IMG/VR virus record: IMGVR_UViG_3300028610_000788
Coordinates: 1 to 45,463 of that record
Reading direction: 5' to 3' (one strand)
Length of the DNA stretch: 45,463 nt
Origin: a virus
In this document: one piece after another, positions 38,929 through 45,463 of the stretch
How the letters are laid out: every line of letters starts with the position of its first letter
How positions within the stretch are numbered: position 1 is the stretch's first letter
Translations under genes and position numbers: made by a program
The notes under the pieces: model-generated
Told to the model about the DNA's origin: nothing
Database searches by the model: none
The model's input: only the letters and a program-made list of their open reading frames with translations

Positions 38929-39293
38929 GCGTTGACCGTTATACTTGTGTAAGTTTCTCCAGTGTATTCGAAGTTAATAGCGATACACTCGGTTGTAGGG
39001 ACTGAGCCAGGAACCGTTATGTCTTCTCGTGCATCTGCGCTTGTGGCGCTAGCGAGGGTGATCCAAACTTCATAAGAGTGATTAGGCATGAAATCAGGAC
39101 TTGTATCTAATCCCGTTACAGTGACGAGTCCTGCTCCACTGCTCGTCTCTTCAAATCGTATGACCTTTTTTGTAGCAGTGTCTTTGAAATAAATAAATAC
39201 CGCTGTTGTTAAGCTAGTTATTGTACCTATTACTAAGCTAGTAATACATACAGGGACAAAGTCCGTTTCTAAACAAGGATTACAAACGCTCAT
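38925..39293 (-). CDS. Possible structural protein, Ig-like (122 aa)
   Basis: The protein begins MSVCNPCLETDFVPVCITSL and continues with beta strands (VIGTITSLTTAVFIYFKDTA) and a Thr/Ser-rich C terminus. It resembles small Ig-like virion proteins. It overlaps its upstream neighbour (ATGA). Function unknown. Confidence 0.5.
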   Translation of the reverse strand: MSVCNPCLETDFVPVCITSLVIGTITSLTTAVFIYFKDTATKKVIRFEETSSGAGLVTVTGLDTSPDFMPNHSYEVWITLASATSADAREDITVPGSVPTTECIAINFEYTGETYTSITVNA

Positions 39294-39469
39294 AATATAC
39301 CGCCTTTAAGTAAAAATAATATCATTGTGTTTACGTCTCCCTGAGTTTTTAGATATTCTTTATTCTCTTCTCTAAACACCGTAAAGCCTTTTAATAAGTT
39401 GTCAAACGAGTTCTTTTCGTTATCAGTTAGCTTGAGTGTTCTGGGTGTTTCTATCTTCGTCTCCCGCAT
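39290..39469 (-). CDS. Unknown small protein (59 aa)
   Basis: An ATG at 39469 opens a 59-residue frame (MRETKIETPRTLKLTDNEKN) ending in TGA at 39290, overlapping the next ATG as ATGA. It is charged and helical. It lies within the frame-shifted tail of the 38-residue gene. Coupling to 38925 gene is strong. Function unknown. Confidence 0.6.
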   Translation of the reverse strand: MRETKIETPRTLKLTDNEKNSFDNLLKGFTVFREENKEYLKTQGDVNTMILFLLKGGIL

Positions 39470-39567
39470 ATAGCTCCAAATCTTCCGCGTTGCGCTGTTG
39501 TTAACTTCTTGCCTCTGATCTTGCCGTCCCTAAGAATCTTACAGGCCTTTTGTATGTGTTTAGCCAT
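39451..39567 (-). CDS. Small basic protein (38 aa), phage family by appearance
   Basis: An ATG at 39567 opens a 38-residue frame: MAKHIQKACKILRDGKIRG, then KKLTTAQRGRFGAICGRRR. The pattern ILRDGKIRGKKLT-AQRGFFGAI occurs in a small protein of many phages, so it is likely real. It overlaps the preceding stop (TAATG). It is strongly basic, possibly DNA- or virion-associated. Confidence 0.65.
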   Translation of the reverse strand: MAKHIQKACKILRDGKIRGKKLTTAQRGRFGAICGRRR

Positions 39568-39710
39568 TAGTTCCAGTTTAATACTTCAGTAATACAATAT
39601 ACCGTTGTTATGCCTCTTTGGTGAAAGTTAAAGTGCATCCTCACTCCTTTACGCTCTTTTCGCCAATAAGGTTTTATCATTTTAAAGGTGGTATATCTTA
39701 CGTGTTCCAT
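39567..39710 (-). CDS. Small basic protein (47 aa)
   Basis: An ATG at 39710 opens a 47-residue frame ending in TAA that overlaps the next ATG (TAATG). It is basic and aromatic (FKMIKPYWRKERKGVRMHFN). It is the first leftward gene after the opposing HNH gene, so its transcription needs its own promoter; only a weak TATATTTC box lies upstream (about 39727-39734). Confidence 0.55.
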   Translation of the reverse strand: MEHVRYTTFKMIKPYWRKERKGVRMHFNFHQRGITTVYCITEVLNWN

Positions 39711-39784
39711 ATACGAATATACGAAATATATTTTTGTCTCCACTGTGTATATATCTTATCTTTTTTTATGTAAAAGACAATTTG

Positions 39785-39792
39785 TAGTTTTG
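39785..39792 (+). promoter_or_regulatory. Possible -7 box for the rightward HNH gene
   Basis: TAGTTTTG matches TAnnTTTG, with a T-rich -33 region 20 bases upstream. It ends 4 bases before the ATG at 39797, so a transcript from it would be leaderless or start at the second ATG (39803). Confidence 0.4.
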
Positions 39793-39796
39793 TTAA

Positions 39797-40249
39797 ATGA
39801 GAATGAGAATATGTGTAATATGTGGTTCTAAGTATAGAAAAAATTTTAATGGAGGAACAACAAAGTATTGTAGTGTCTTTTGTAAGAATACAGTAAGAAA
39901 TAGAGTACAAAAAAGACAAAGACAAAGAAGTAAGAAGAAGGCGGAACACAATTTAGACTATTGTAGCCATACAACATATATTAAGTATAGGTATGGATCA
40001 CCAAAAAGGGGCTTAGAATTTAGTTTGACCACTCAAGACTTTAGAGATAATATAGAGAAGCCTTGTTACTATTGTAATGATGTATACAAAGGAATAGGAT
40101 TTGATAGAATAGATAATGATATAGGCTACCACTTGTATAATATAGTTCCTTGTTGCCCAGAATGCAATAGGATGAAAAGAACACAATCAAAAGCAGATTT
40201 TATTGAGCGGTGCGTCAAGATTGCTGAGACATTTGGATATATTAAATAA
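39797..40249 (+). CDS. HNH endonuclease with zinc-ribbon N terminus, inserted in opposite orientation
   Basis: The 150-residue protein begins with a ribbon (ICVICGSKYRKNF, then YCSVFCKNTV, four Cys), followed by an HNH-like core (PCYYCNDVYKGIGFDRIDND, then CCPECNRMKRTQS) with Cys pairs bracketing a GxDRID motif, as in small HNH nucleases of the zinc-finger type. It lies between terminase and the next late genes and runs against them. It is probably a selfish homing gene. Its AT-rich coding differs from its neighbours. Confidence 0.85.
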   Translation: MRMRICVICGSKYRKNFNGGTTKYCSVFCKNTVRNRVQKRQRQRSKKKAEHNLDYCSHTTYIKYRYGSPKRGLEFSLTTQDFRDNIEKPCYYCNDVYKGIGFDRIDNDIGYHLYNIVPCCPECNRMKRTQSKADFIERCVKIAETFGYIK

Positions 40250-40276
40250 TGAACATTGGCATTTTTAAGCACGAAT

Positions 40277-41599
40277 CTATTTTCTATAATGTCCTTTTTG
40301 ATGGCGCTTAATCCACTCAAAAAAGAAAGCATTAGTCTCATACCTCACACAATCGAGGTGATCAGCCCTTTGATTGGCGTCATTCCTATTCTTTTTTAGT
40401 AGTGAGTTAAAAGCATCTACTTGAACGGTTCTCATGTCTCTACAGGTATTAGGGCATGTCTCAGGGTTTATAATCCAATCAGGGTGGTGTGTTAAAAGAT
40501 AGTTAACCTGGTCTTTAGAATTACTGTGCATTGGATTAGCGTAGGTCTTAATCTGTGCTTTTCTTAGCTTTAAACCCCTCTCAAGTCTCATGTAGTAACT
40601 CGCTCTGTCTCTACGCCCGAAGTCTCTTCTGTCACCCATCTTATCGCCTGTGATGGTTATAGAGTGGATCTTATCACCGTAATATTCTTTGATGTAGTCT
40701 ATGCCTTGTTCTAAGTCAGCGTCTTCTATCGTTGCCTCGTCAAACTGGTGACGATGAAACCCGTCTTTATCTTGCCAGATATGAGAAAAGATAAACCCAA
40801 AAGGATTAAGGTTAAAGTCAAGGCTTACAAATATGGGCTTATCTTCTTGATATATAGCCTTTAATGATTCGTGTTTAGGTTTTTCGTACCTCGTTGCAAA
40901 CGGCCTAGTCCCTGAGGCTTCGATAAATTCAGCATGTATCTCCTGCAATACCATTTGCTCATCCATTACCGCTATCTCGTCTTCTAATTGCTTGATGTCT
41001 TCAGCGTTCAATAGCGGATTGTCATAGCTAGATAGCTGGTAATTTTGGTAAGTGTCGTCCTCTAAGCCCTTTTGGTATAATTTATAGAAAATATGCTCAT
41101 CACCTGACTTAGTTACTTTCCCTTTCGGAACCCCAGCAGCTATAAGCTGAGACTCTGGAAAGTCCATTAACATAGGTAGTAACGCATTAGTATATAAGTA
41201 GTTGTTCTTTAGGATTATACCAGCTTCATTGAGGAATATTTTTTTATATCCAAAGCCCTCAATACTTTCTGGAGCGTCTGCACTTCTAAAGTCACAGTAA
41301 GCTTCTCCTATCTTTAAAACTTTCTTTTGGAGGTTCCAGGTGTATTCTATTTTATTCTCTCTTAAACAAGGCTCAAAGTACCTCTCAAAGTATCTATCTA
41401 TGTTGCCGTTGATGGTATCGACCCATAAAAGAGGGAATATCCCTTTGATCATCCATTTAATATAGGCTAAGGCTGCGCCGTGGGTTATTCCAGCCCTTCG
41501 TCCTTTTCTTACTATCTTGAACTTTTTGTCTTCGTTGAGAAAGAATACTTCCCTCTGTTTAGGAGTAAACCTTAGCCTAATCCTTTTTACGGTCTCCAA
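40277..41599 (-). CDS. terL: Terminase large subunit
   Basis: The 440-residue protein has an ATPase core with a Walker A-like loop (VRKGRRAGITHGAA, 30-43), Walker B (KKIFLNEAG, 119-127), and then a RNase-H-like nuclease domain from about 256 (PIFVSLDFNLNPFGF with Asp 261; TGDKMGDRRDFGRRD near 316-330; RADHLDCVRYET near 415-426). It cuts and pumps DNA into capsids. Start and the small-subunit stop overlap by 23 bases. The C terminus converges on the opposing HNH gene. Confidence 0.95.
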   Translation of the reverse strand: METVKRIRLRFTPKQREVFFLNEDKKFKIVRKGRRAGITHGAALAYIKWMIKGIFPLLWVDTINGNIDRYFERYFEPCLRENKIEYTWNLQKKVLKIGEAYCDFRSADAPESIEGFGYKKIFLNEAGIILKNNYLYTNALLPMLMDFPESQLIAAGVPKGKVTKSGDEHIFYKLYQKGLEDDTYQNYQLSSYDNPLLNAEDIKQLEDEIAVMDEQMVLQEIHAEFIEASGTRPFATRYEKPKHESLKAIYQEDKPIFVSLDFNLNPFGFIFSHIWQDKDGFHRHQFDEATIEDADLEQGIDYIKEYYGDKIHSITITGDKMGDRRDFGRRDRASYYMRLERGLKLRKAQIKTYANPMHSNSKDQVNYLLTHHPDWIINPETCPNTCRDMRTVQVDAFNSLLKKNRNDANQRADHLDCVRYETNAFFFEWIKRHQKGHYRK

Positions 41600-41861
41600 T
41601 GACTTCTTCTTCTATGATGATTCTAACGGTGCCTGTTTGCTCTTGTTCGCCCCTTGATAACTTTGGCTTGTGGAACTCTAAAAGATTGGTAAAAGCGTTA
41701 ACGAATGCAGATCCCTCTAATTTATTGAGTTCTTTTTCGAACTTAGCTAATCCTGAATTAAGACAATATTGAGAGAAAGCTTCCCATTGCGCAGTCTTCT
41801 TGTTCTTGGCGCCTTTGCCTCGGCCACCCTTCTTTTCATGTCCTTCTTTGAACTTTGTCAC
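41577..41861 (-). CDS. terS: Terminase small subunit (putative)
   Basis: The 94-residue protein starts with a basic segment (KFKEGHEKKGGRGKGAKNKK) of the type seen in Gly/Lys-rich small terminases, then a helical core (WEAFSQYCLNSGLAKFEKEL, LEFHKPKLSRGEQEQTGTVR). Its place directly before the large subunit with overlap fits a DNA-recognising small subunit. It binds the pac or cos site. Sequence evidence is modest. Confidence 0.75.
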   Translation of the reverse strand: MTKFKEGHEKKGGRGKGAKNKKTAQWEAFSQYCLNSGLAKFEKELNKLEGSAFVNAFTNLLEFHKPKLSRGEQEQTGTVRIIIEEEVIGDRKKD

Positions 41862-41949
41862 TGTATTTCACTAAGATAGTGCGAATAGGTCTTTTAGGTT
41901 TTGTTGATAGCTTGTGTCTGTTATTTACGATGGTCACCCCTTAAAGTTA

Positions 41950-41990
41950 CAAAAAAAAGAGGAACCACGCATATCAACGGCTCCTCTAAT
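41950..41990 (-). terminator. Strong leftward terminator
   Basis: Minus strand AGAGGAGCC (41987-41979) pairs with GGTTCCTCT (41966-41958), 9 pairs with one G-U, 12-base loop, then eight U. It ends leftward transcription from the early region before the terminase genes and lies 5' (on the plus strand) of the RNA candidate. Confidence 0.88.
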
Positions 41991-42038
41991 TTTATGTATT
42001 CCTGAGATAAGAATGGGTTAAAGTTAGTAAAGTTTAGT

Positions 42039-42330
42039 TATCTTTGCAAAGTATTGTGCGGTTGTATGAATTGTACCGCCCTAAAACAAAAACAACCCTG
42101 AGATAAGATACTCTAAAGTCCCGCAATGTCTACAAGCTTGACAACGGGCAATGCATATCGAAAGATAATCATAGAGTAAACGAAGACGCCTAAGCCGAAA
42201 GGCTGAAGTAAATAAGAAGAGGTAGCAGACGGAAGTGCTTATTATTCAGGAGTAGCTTGTGCTAGAGTGCGTGTTTCTCTAAATGCAGCATAAAAGCTTT
42301 CTTTACTCCAAACTATAAATACAAAGTAAG
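42039..42330 (+). ncRNA. Candidate structured non-coding RNA, unclassified
   Basis: No convincing protein gene is found between 41870 and 42473. On the plus strand, TATCTTTG (42039-42046, a perfect -7 box with a weak -33) is followed by paired elements: GCGGT/ACCGC (42058-42062/42075-42079), TACTCTA/TAGAGTA (42109-42115/42172-42178) enclosing CCCG/CGGG (42120-42123/42145-42148) with TGTC/GACA inside, TATC-GAAA-GATA (42156-42167), AGCC-GAAA-GGCT (42193-42204), AATAAG/CTTATT (42211-42216/42238-42243) and GGAGTA/TACTCC (42249-42254/42304-42309). GAAA tetraloops only make sense on this strand. A group I intron core was sought and not found. Confidence 0.45.
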
Positions 42331-42334
42331 CAAA

Positions 42335-42406
42335 ATGAATAACCAATACCCAATGATCATTCCTAAGCAGAGGTATGTTAACTCCAGGTTGTTAGATATT
42401 ACCTGA
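42335..42406 (+). CDS. Possible 23-codon peptide after the RNA candidate
   Basis: An ATG at 42335 after an A-rich leader (AAAGTAAGCAAA) opens MNNQYPMIIPKQRYVNSRLL and then DIT, ending in TGA. The composition looks protein-like, so it might be a leader peptide or a degraded gene, but nothing confirms it. A following hairpin CAGGT/ACCTG (about 42384-42404) overlaps its end. Confidence 0.25.
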   Translation: MNNQYPMIIPKQRYVNSRLLDIT

Positions 42407-42472
42407 AAACACCATTTCATTATCTTTTGGCAGATCTGCATTCATCTTCGAAGTTAGTCTTTTTGTTTTGTA
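42407..42472. other. Short intergenic stretch, nothing recognised
   Basis: About 65 bases between the plus-strand RNA region and the end of the HNH gene. It holds a palindrome (GCAGATCTGC) and a T-rich end, but no clear terminator for the rightward RNA. Confidence 0.4.
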
Positions 42473-42991
42473 TTAGTGAAATCGTGATATATTTGGATGT
42501 AAAGTTCCGTTCTTAATAAGCTCAATAGTCCTTTTCCCTCTATCGTATAGCGTTGCTATTTCCTTACAAGAGCACCCTTCGTCCAAAAGATGTTTAATTT
42601 CTATTACTTGACTTTTAGTAAGCTCCTTGTACCCCTTTCTCCTTTTAGAAAAATCTATGAGTCCGCTTGCGTGAGCATGTTTCATGTTTTCCTTATGAGT
42701 GCACCATTCGAGATTTTCAACTCGATTATCGTTCTTTACGCCGTTCTTATGATTAACCTCATGCTTGTTGTATGGATTTGGAATAAATGTAATGGCTATA
42801 AGCCTGTGAGAAGTAATTGTTCTGCGATAAAGCCTGACCTGTAAATAGCCGTGGGCATCTTTAGATTGATTCATTTTAAAGAACCCCTTTGTTCTAGTAG
42901 AATAAATGTTTCCTTTGCGGTCGGCGTAATAGTGGGAATTTCCTTCTAATGGAATTAATCGTAACTTTGGCATGTCTTTGATTTTAAGCAT
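42473..42991 (-). CDS. HNH homing endonuclease
   Basis: Start taken at the ATG at 42991 (MLKIKDMPKLRLIPLEGNSH); a TTG at 43024 overlapping the previous stop is an alternative. The N-terminal strand region (YYADRKGNIYSTRTKG) leads to the HNH centre (HRLIAITFIPNPYNKHEVNH, then KNGVKNDNRVENLEWCTHKE). The C-terminal part is a helix-turn-helix (LLDEGCSCKEIATLYDRGKR). It belongs to the same family as the junction-spanning HNH and the one at 10930. Confidence 0.85.
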   Translation of the reverse strand: MLKIKDMPKLRLIPLEGNSHYYADRKGNIYSTRTKGFFKMNQSKDAHGYLQVRLYRRTITSHRLIAITFIPNPYNKHEVNHKNGVKNDNRVENLEWCTHKENMKHAHASGLIDFSKRRKGYKELTKSQVIEIKHLLDEGCSCKEIATLYDRGKRTIELIKNGTLHPNISRFH

Positions 42992-43020
42992 GTTAAAGAT
43001 ACGAAATGGCTCTGTCTCTA

Positions 43021-43458
43021 TCAAGATTCAGGGCCTTTCTTTTCCCTAAAAATATCTTCTGGATTAATGGGTGGGCCAATTTCACTTGGTAGCCTAAAAT
43101 AATGCTTGAAGGTTTCGAAATCGTATTGCTTTGCCATGTGCTGAACACTTTTTAAATAATCGTCAGTCTTCCCTTCCTCCGCTGAAGGCTTTTGTTCTTT
43201 ATTCTCTGTAGGCAGGGGCCCGTATTCCCTTAACAGATCAATAACGCTTTCCTCTCTGAAGTAGTTAATGTTGTTTTCTTCATCATACCAATCGACATCC
43301 TGATTAGCTGTTACATAAATAAATTCTGTTATGCTCTCGGTGCTTTCTTTTGTTAAGGGAGGGGAGGAAAACAAGGCTTCAATTAATTTTATTTTAGATT
43401 CTAAGTGGTTGCCTGAACACAATATTTCTCGTAATCCGATTTCTGTTTCTCTCTTCAT
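43021..43458 (-). CDS. Unknown protein (145 aa)
   Basis: I start at the ATG at 43458 (MKRETEIGLREILCSGNHLE). Upstream codons derive from repeat copy A. The protein is helical and charged, with a C-terminal acidic/proline part (PSAEEGKTDDYLKSVQHM, LPSEIGPPINPEDIFREK). No domain was recognised. It may be an early regulatory or host-takeover protein. Confidence 0.65.
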   Translation of the reverse strand: MKRETEIGLREILCSGNHLESKIKLIEALFSSPPLTKESTESITEFIYVTANQDVDWYDEENNINYFREESVIDLLREYGPLPTENKEQKPSAEEGKTDDYLKSVQHMAKQYDFETFKHYFRLPSEIGPPINPEDIFREKKGPES

Positions 43459-43486
43459 AGTTTGTTTCTTGTTGATTATCATTGTT

Positions 43487-43558
43487 TTAGGGCGATTACT
43501 TCGTAACATTCTCTCACTACAATACCCTACGGGTGATTTTCGTATCGATCATTATCGC
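43487..43558 (-). repeat. Early-operon two-hairpin repeat, copy A
   Basis: Minus strand: CGATAATGATCGATACG, AAAATC, hairpin ACCC-GTA-GGGT (43534-43524), ATTGTAGTGAGAGAATG, hairpin TTAC-GAA-GTAA, ATCGCCCTAA. It lies between the gene ending at 43568 and the gene starting at 43458. Flanks match copy B nearly exactly while stems differ. Confidence 0.8.
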
Positions 43559-43567
43559 AAAAGTAAA

Positions 43568-43738
43568 TTAGCAATTTACCGCTTTAGTTTCTCTGTTATC
43601 CATCTTGATTATAGCGGTCCCATTATCCCAATCTATCAATTCGCCTTCATATTTTTTCCCGATTACGGTTTCCCATTTTACACGATCTCCTATTATGGAA
43701 TGAATGTTTAATTGGTCTATATTAATTTTGGTTTTCAT
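43568..43738 (-). CDS. Small protein (56 aa), beta-rich
   Basis: An ATG at 43738 opens a 56-residue frame ending in TAA at 43568. It reads MKTKINIDQLNIHSIIGDRV, then VKWETVIGKKYEGELIDWDN, a small barrel-like pattern. It ends just before repeat copy A. No family was recognised. Confidence 0.6.
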   Translation of the reverse strand: MKTKINIDQLNIHSIIGDRVKWETVIGKKYEGELIDWDNGTAIIKMDNRETKAVNC

Positions 43739-43742
43739 CTGT

Positions 43743-43868
43743 TTAAAATTGTTTAAATGTTATTTCCTTCCATTGACCCTCACGCTTACCTAAAATAATA
43801 AATCTGTTTTCTAAGGTTAACCTCAGATAATGATTGAATATTTTAAAGTTCCATTTTGTTTGTTCCAT
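43743..43868 (-). CDS. Small basic protein (41 aa)
   Basis: An ATG at 43868 opens a 41-residue frame ending in TAA at 43743, four bases before the next start. It reads MEQTKWNFKIFNHYLRLTLE and ends EITFKQF, a short beta-like protein. Position and spacing support it. Confidence 0.5.
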   Translation of the reverse strand: MEQTKWNFKIFNHYLRLTLENRFIILGKREGQWKEITFKQF

Positions 43869-43903
43869 TGTCTTCGTCTTTAGGGGGATTATTTATTGGT
43901 TAG

Positions 43904-44185
43904 TTAATCAAATGTTAATTTCTGAATGTTTTCAGGACGAATTAATGTTATTTCTTTTTTAAATGCGCTTTTTAGTTTTGAGATTGGAGTGTGATAGCCG
44001 TTATCAAATCCTTTGTCGTGGTCGTAGAGGACGATGTTATCCATTGTTAGCCCAAAATTGTCCCCAAACCCCTCCTGCTTAATTTCTTCAACAGGAATGC
44101 CGTAATGAAGTATAACACCTCCCGACTTTTTAAATGCTATTAGCTTTTTCCCAAGTTTATCTATGAACAATCTTTTATTTTCCAT
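43904..44185 (-). CDS. Unknown small protein (93 aa)
   Basis: The 93-residue protein starts MENKRLFIDKLGKKLIAFKK and has a basic N-terminal helix and a mixed C-terminal half (DNIVLYDHDKGFDNGYHTPI). No domain was recognised. It is part of the leftward early region. Confidence 0.65.
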   Translation of the reverse strand: MENKRLFIDKLGKKLIAFKKSGGVILHYGIPVEEIKQEGFGDNFGLTMDNIVLYDHDKGFDNGYHTPISKLKSAFKKEITLIRPENIQKLTFD

Positions 44186-44207
44186 TCTCTTTATTTGTTA
44201 GTGGTGT

Positions 44208-44492
44208 TTACTTAGGGGGATTAATCCATTTCATATAAGCATGTAATCCAGCTTCTTTTATATAGAAAATAATTCTTTCATATCCTCCAAAGTAATAGTC
44301 GTACCCCCCTTTAAGTGTAATTGTGATGCTTGCACCCGATCCATAATAAGAGTCGTACGGGCCAATCTTATACCCTGTTAAATTAGGAAGCTTAAGTAAT
44401 AATACTTTTGCCCTGCCTGTGTTTTTAGTGCCGCATAGCTCATCTCTTAAACGCCTGACTTTTTTGATGTTTTTAAGTTTACGTGATCTCAT
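44208..44492 (-). CDS. Unknown basic small protein (94 aa)
   Basis: The 94-residue protein begins with a strongly basic segment (RSRKLKNIKKVRRLRDELCG) and then has a Gly/Tyr-rich beta region (YGSGASITITLKGGYDYYFG). It could bind nucleic acid. It overlaps the upstream gene by four bases (ATGA). Confidence 0.65.
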   Translation of the reverse strand: MRSRKLKNIKKVRRLRDELCGTKNTGRAKVLLLKLPNLTGYKIGPYDSYYGSGASITITLKGGYDYYFGGYERIIFYIKEAGLHAYMKWINPPK

Positions 44493-44968
44493 TTGTTAGG
44501 TTCTTGGGTTAGCTTGGATAGTATTTCTTCAGCACATTTATAAGTTTCTTCAGCATCATTCAAATCGTATTTATACATGATGTTGCCAATTTTCATTATC
44601 TCCTCTTCGCTTATACTGTTATTGTTTTGTTGGGCAGAGGACATTAATTTAGAAAAAGCTTCGGCTAAATTTTTAGAATATTTTTCTGCTTTCTCAGGGT
44701 CATTAAATTGCATACTTCTAAAAAGCTGTACTCCTATCATAAATTCTACACACCAGCCCTCTCGAAATGTATTGACGTTTAAAGTCACCTCTGTCTCTTC
44801 CTTTGTAGAAGTGTTTTGTTCTTCCTCCCTTTTATGGGTTTCTAAACCCTTGTCCCATAGATATTTAATGGCTTTTTGTTCTGAAGTTAAGGGCTTGTCC
44901 AGGTCGATTATAACAACTCCTTCTTCGTAATTTATTACTAATTCGTTTATTATCTCTTTTCTTTCCAT
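44489..44968 (-). CDS. Unknown acidic protein (159 aa)
   Basis: The protein is acidic and helical, with a basic/acidic N-terminal part (MERKEIINELVINYEEGVVI) and a helix-rich C-terminal half (ETYKCAEEILSKLTQEPNK). The middle (TLNVNTFREGWCVEFMIGVQ) is mixed. No motif was recognised. Early-region accessory protein. Confidence 0.65.
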   Translation of the reverse strand: MERKEIINELVINYEEGVVIIDLDKPLTSEQKAIKYLWDKGLETHKREEEQNTSTKEETEVTLNVNTFREGWCVEFMIGVQLFRSMQFNDPEKAEKYSKNLAEAFSKLMSSAQQNNNSISEEEIMKIGNIMYKYDLNDAEETYKCAEEILSKLTQEPNK

Positions 44969-44992
44969 GATGTGGGTTTTGTTATTAAATTA

Positions 44993-45020
44993 TTAGGGCA
45001 ATTCCTTCGGAACGTTGGCT
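44993..45020 (-). repeat. Early-operon repeat, half copy E
   Basis: Minus strand AACGTTCC-GAA-GGAATTGCCCTAAT: only the second hairpin (TTCC-GAA-GGAA) and the following tail match the other copies. It lies just after the stop codon of the HNH gene (45025). Confidence 0.65.
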
Positions 45021-45024
45021 CCTT

Positions 45025-45463
45025 CTAAATATGCTTCCAGCTTTTTCTAAGTTTAATTTTTGATATTGCTTCTGGCCTAACTCCAAATTCTTTTGCAAGA
45101 TCAATACCTTTTTCTCCCCGCCAAATTCTATCTCTTATTTCAAGCACCTTCTCTTTAGTCAGCTTAGAGAGGTTGTTTCTTTCTCCGCTTAAGCCTAAGC
45201 CCCTTTTCATGGCATGCAGCATATTTTCCGACCTCGTGCACCATTCCAAGTTGTGAGCCTGATTGTCTCTTTTTAATCCGTTAACATGGTTTACTTCGGG
45301 CTTGCCGTCAGGATTAGGTAGATAAGTTAATGCTATAAGCCTATGAACTTTAAATGATTTACCATGAAGACTGACCATTAAATACCCATTCCCATCGTTT
45401 TGCTGCTTTAACTCACTCCCTTCGTGCGTTACCCGAAATGATATTATTCTACCATCCGTAGTG
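45025..45463 (-). CDS. HNH homing endonuclease, main part (5' end continues at position 103 across the junction)
   Basis: From the overlap the frame runs MVSLHGKSFKVHRLIALTYL and through an HNH core (HRLIALTYLPNPDGKPEVNH, then HNLEWCTRSENMLHAMKRG) to a C-terminal helix-turn-helix (IDLAKEFGVRPEAISKIKL). In the window this part is open to the right edge. When the ends are joined, the complete gene starts at 103. Its stop lies at 45025, next to half repeat E. Confidence 0.85.
   Translation of the reverse strand, partial: TTDGRIISFRVTHEGSELKQQNDGNGYLMVSLHGKSFKVHRLIALTYLPNPDGKPEVNHVNGLKRDNQAHNLEWCTRSENMLHAMKRGLGLSGERNNLSKLTKEKVLEIRDRIWRGEKGIDLAKEFGVRPEAISKIKLRKSWKHI
45402..45463. repeat. Terminal direct repeat, right copy (circular overlap)
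   Basis: Identical to positions 1-62. Collapsing this copy gives a circle of 45,401 bp. Confidence 0.95.

Noticed and set aside
42039-42330. Group I intron or tmRNA as identity of the structured region
   Set aside because: No group I P7/P3-type core elements and no flanking split gene, and no tmRNA tag or tRNA-like ends could be found by eye.
43459-43509. Upstream start giving a 17-residue longer N terminus for the gene at 43021
   Set aside because: The extra codons come from repeat copy A; the ATG at 43458 is preceded by an A-rich leader.
1-45463. tRNA genes, CRISPR arrays, integrase or insertion sequences
   Set aside because: None recognised on reading both strands; homing HNH genes are the only mobile elements supported.

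Overview
This window looks like a complete, circularly assembled genome of a tailed double-stranded DNA phage (siphovirus-like) of a Bacteroidetes host, probably a flavobacterium. The first 62 bases recur exactly at the end, so about 45.4 kb is unique and one HNH gene spans the junction. The host inference rests on AT-rich DNA, almost no Shine-Dalgarno sites (A-rich leaders instead), and several promoters of the Bacteroidetes primary sigma factor type (TTG, 19-20 nt, TAnnTTTG). No integrase, tRNA gene or CRISPR array was seen.

Layout. (1) About 42.47 kb, through the junction, to 12.2 kb is a leftward early/middle region of small, tightly overlapping genes. It holds an XRE regulator next to the divergent promoters, several HNH nucleases, a DnaA domain IV protein, NinG, two PD-(D/E)XK-like proteins, a replisome organiser and its partner, a ParB-like protein, a minimal SpoU RNA methyltransferase and many unknown proteins. 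Many of the small genes are under 60 codons and are placed here by their ATGA or TAATG overlaps. (2) 12.2-13.8 kb is a short rightward block: a small basic protein, an HUH-type Rep-like protein, a lipoprotein and a membrane zinc-ribbon protein, closed by a strong terminator. (3) 14.0-41.9 kb is the leftward late region, read from 41.9 kb down: terminase, small genes, tail chaperones, tape measure, distal tail and fibre proteins, a cassette of sugar-modifying enzymes, a probable tail tube protein, portal, MuF, scaffold, major capsid, connector proteins and lysis genes. (4) About 42.0-42.4 kb, between early region and terminase, has no convincing gene but carries a candidate structured RNA on the plus strand.

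How it fits together. Divergent promoters at 12.25-12.39 kb drive the leftward early genes and the rightward Rep/lipoprotein block, with an inverted repeat between them as a possible operator. Early genes start replication (DnaA-like, replisome organiser, perhaps the HUH protein) and process recombination intermediates (NinG, nucleases). Late genes build a long-tailed virion. A translationally coupled run of glycosyltransferases, a sulfotransferase-like protein and a methyltransferase inside the tail module suggests the virion is decorated with a modified glycan. 

Most unusual points: a dispersed two-hairpin repeat with apparent compensatory base changes in the early operon; a second hairpin family directly upstream of three late genes; the plus-strand structured RNA candidate; a promoter-leader-terminator unit before the ParB gene; and the HUH Rep-like protein in a tailed phage.
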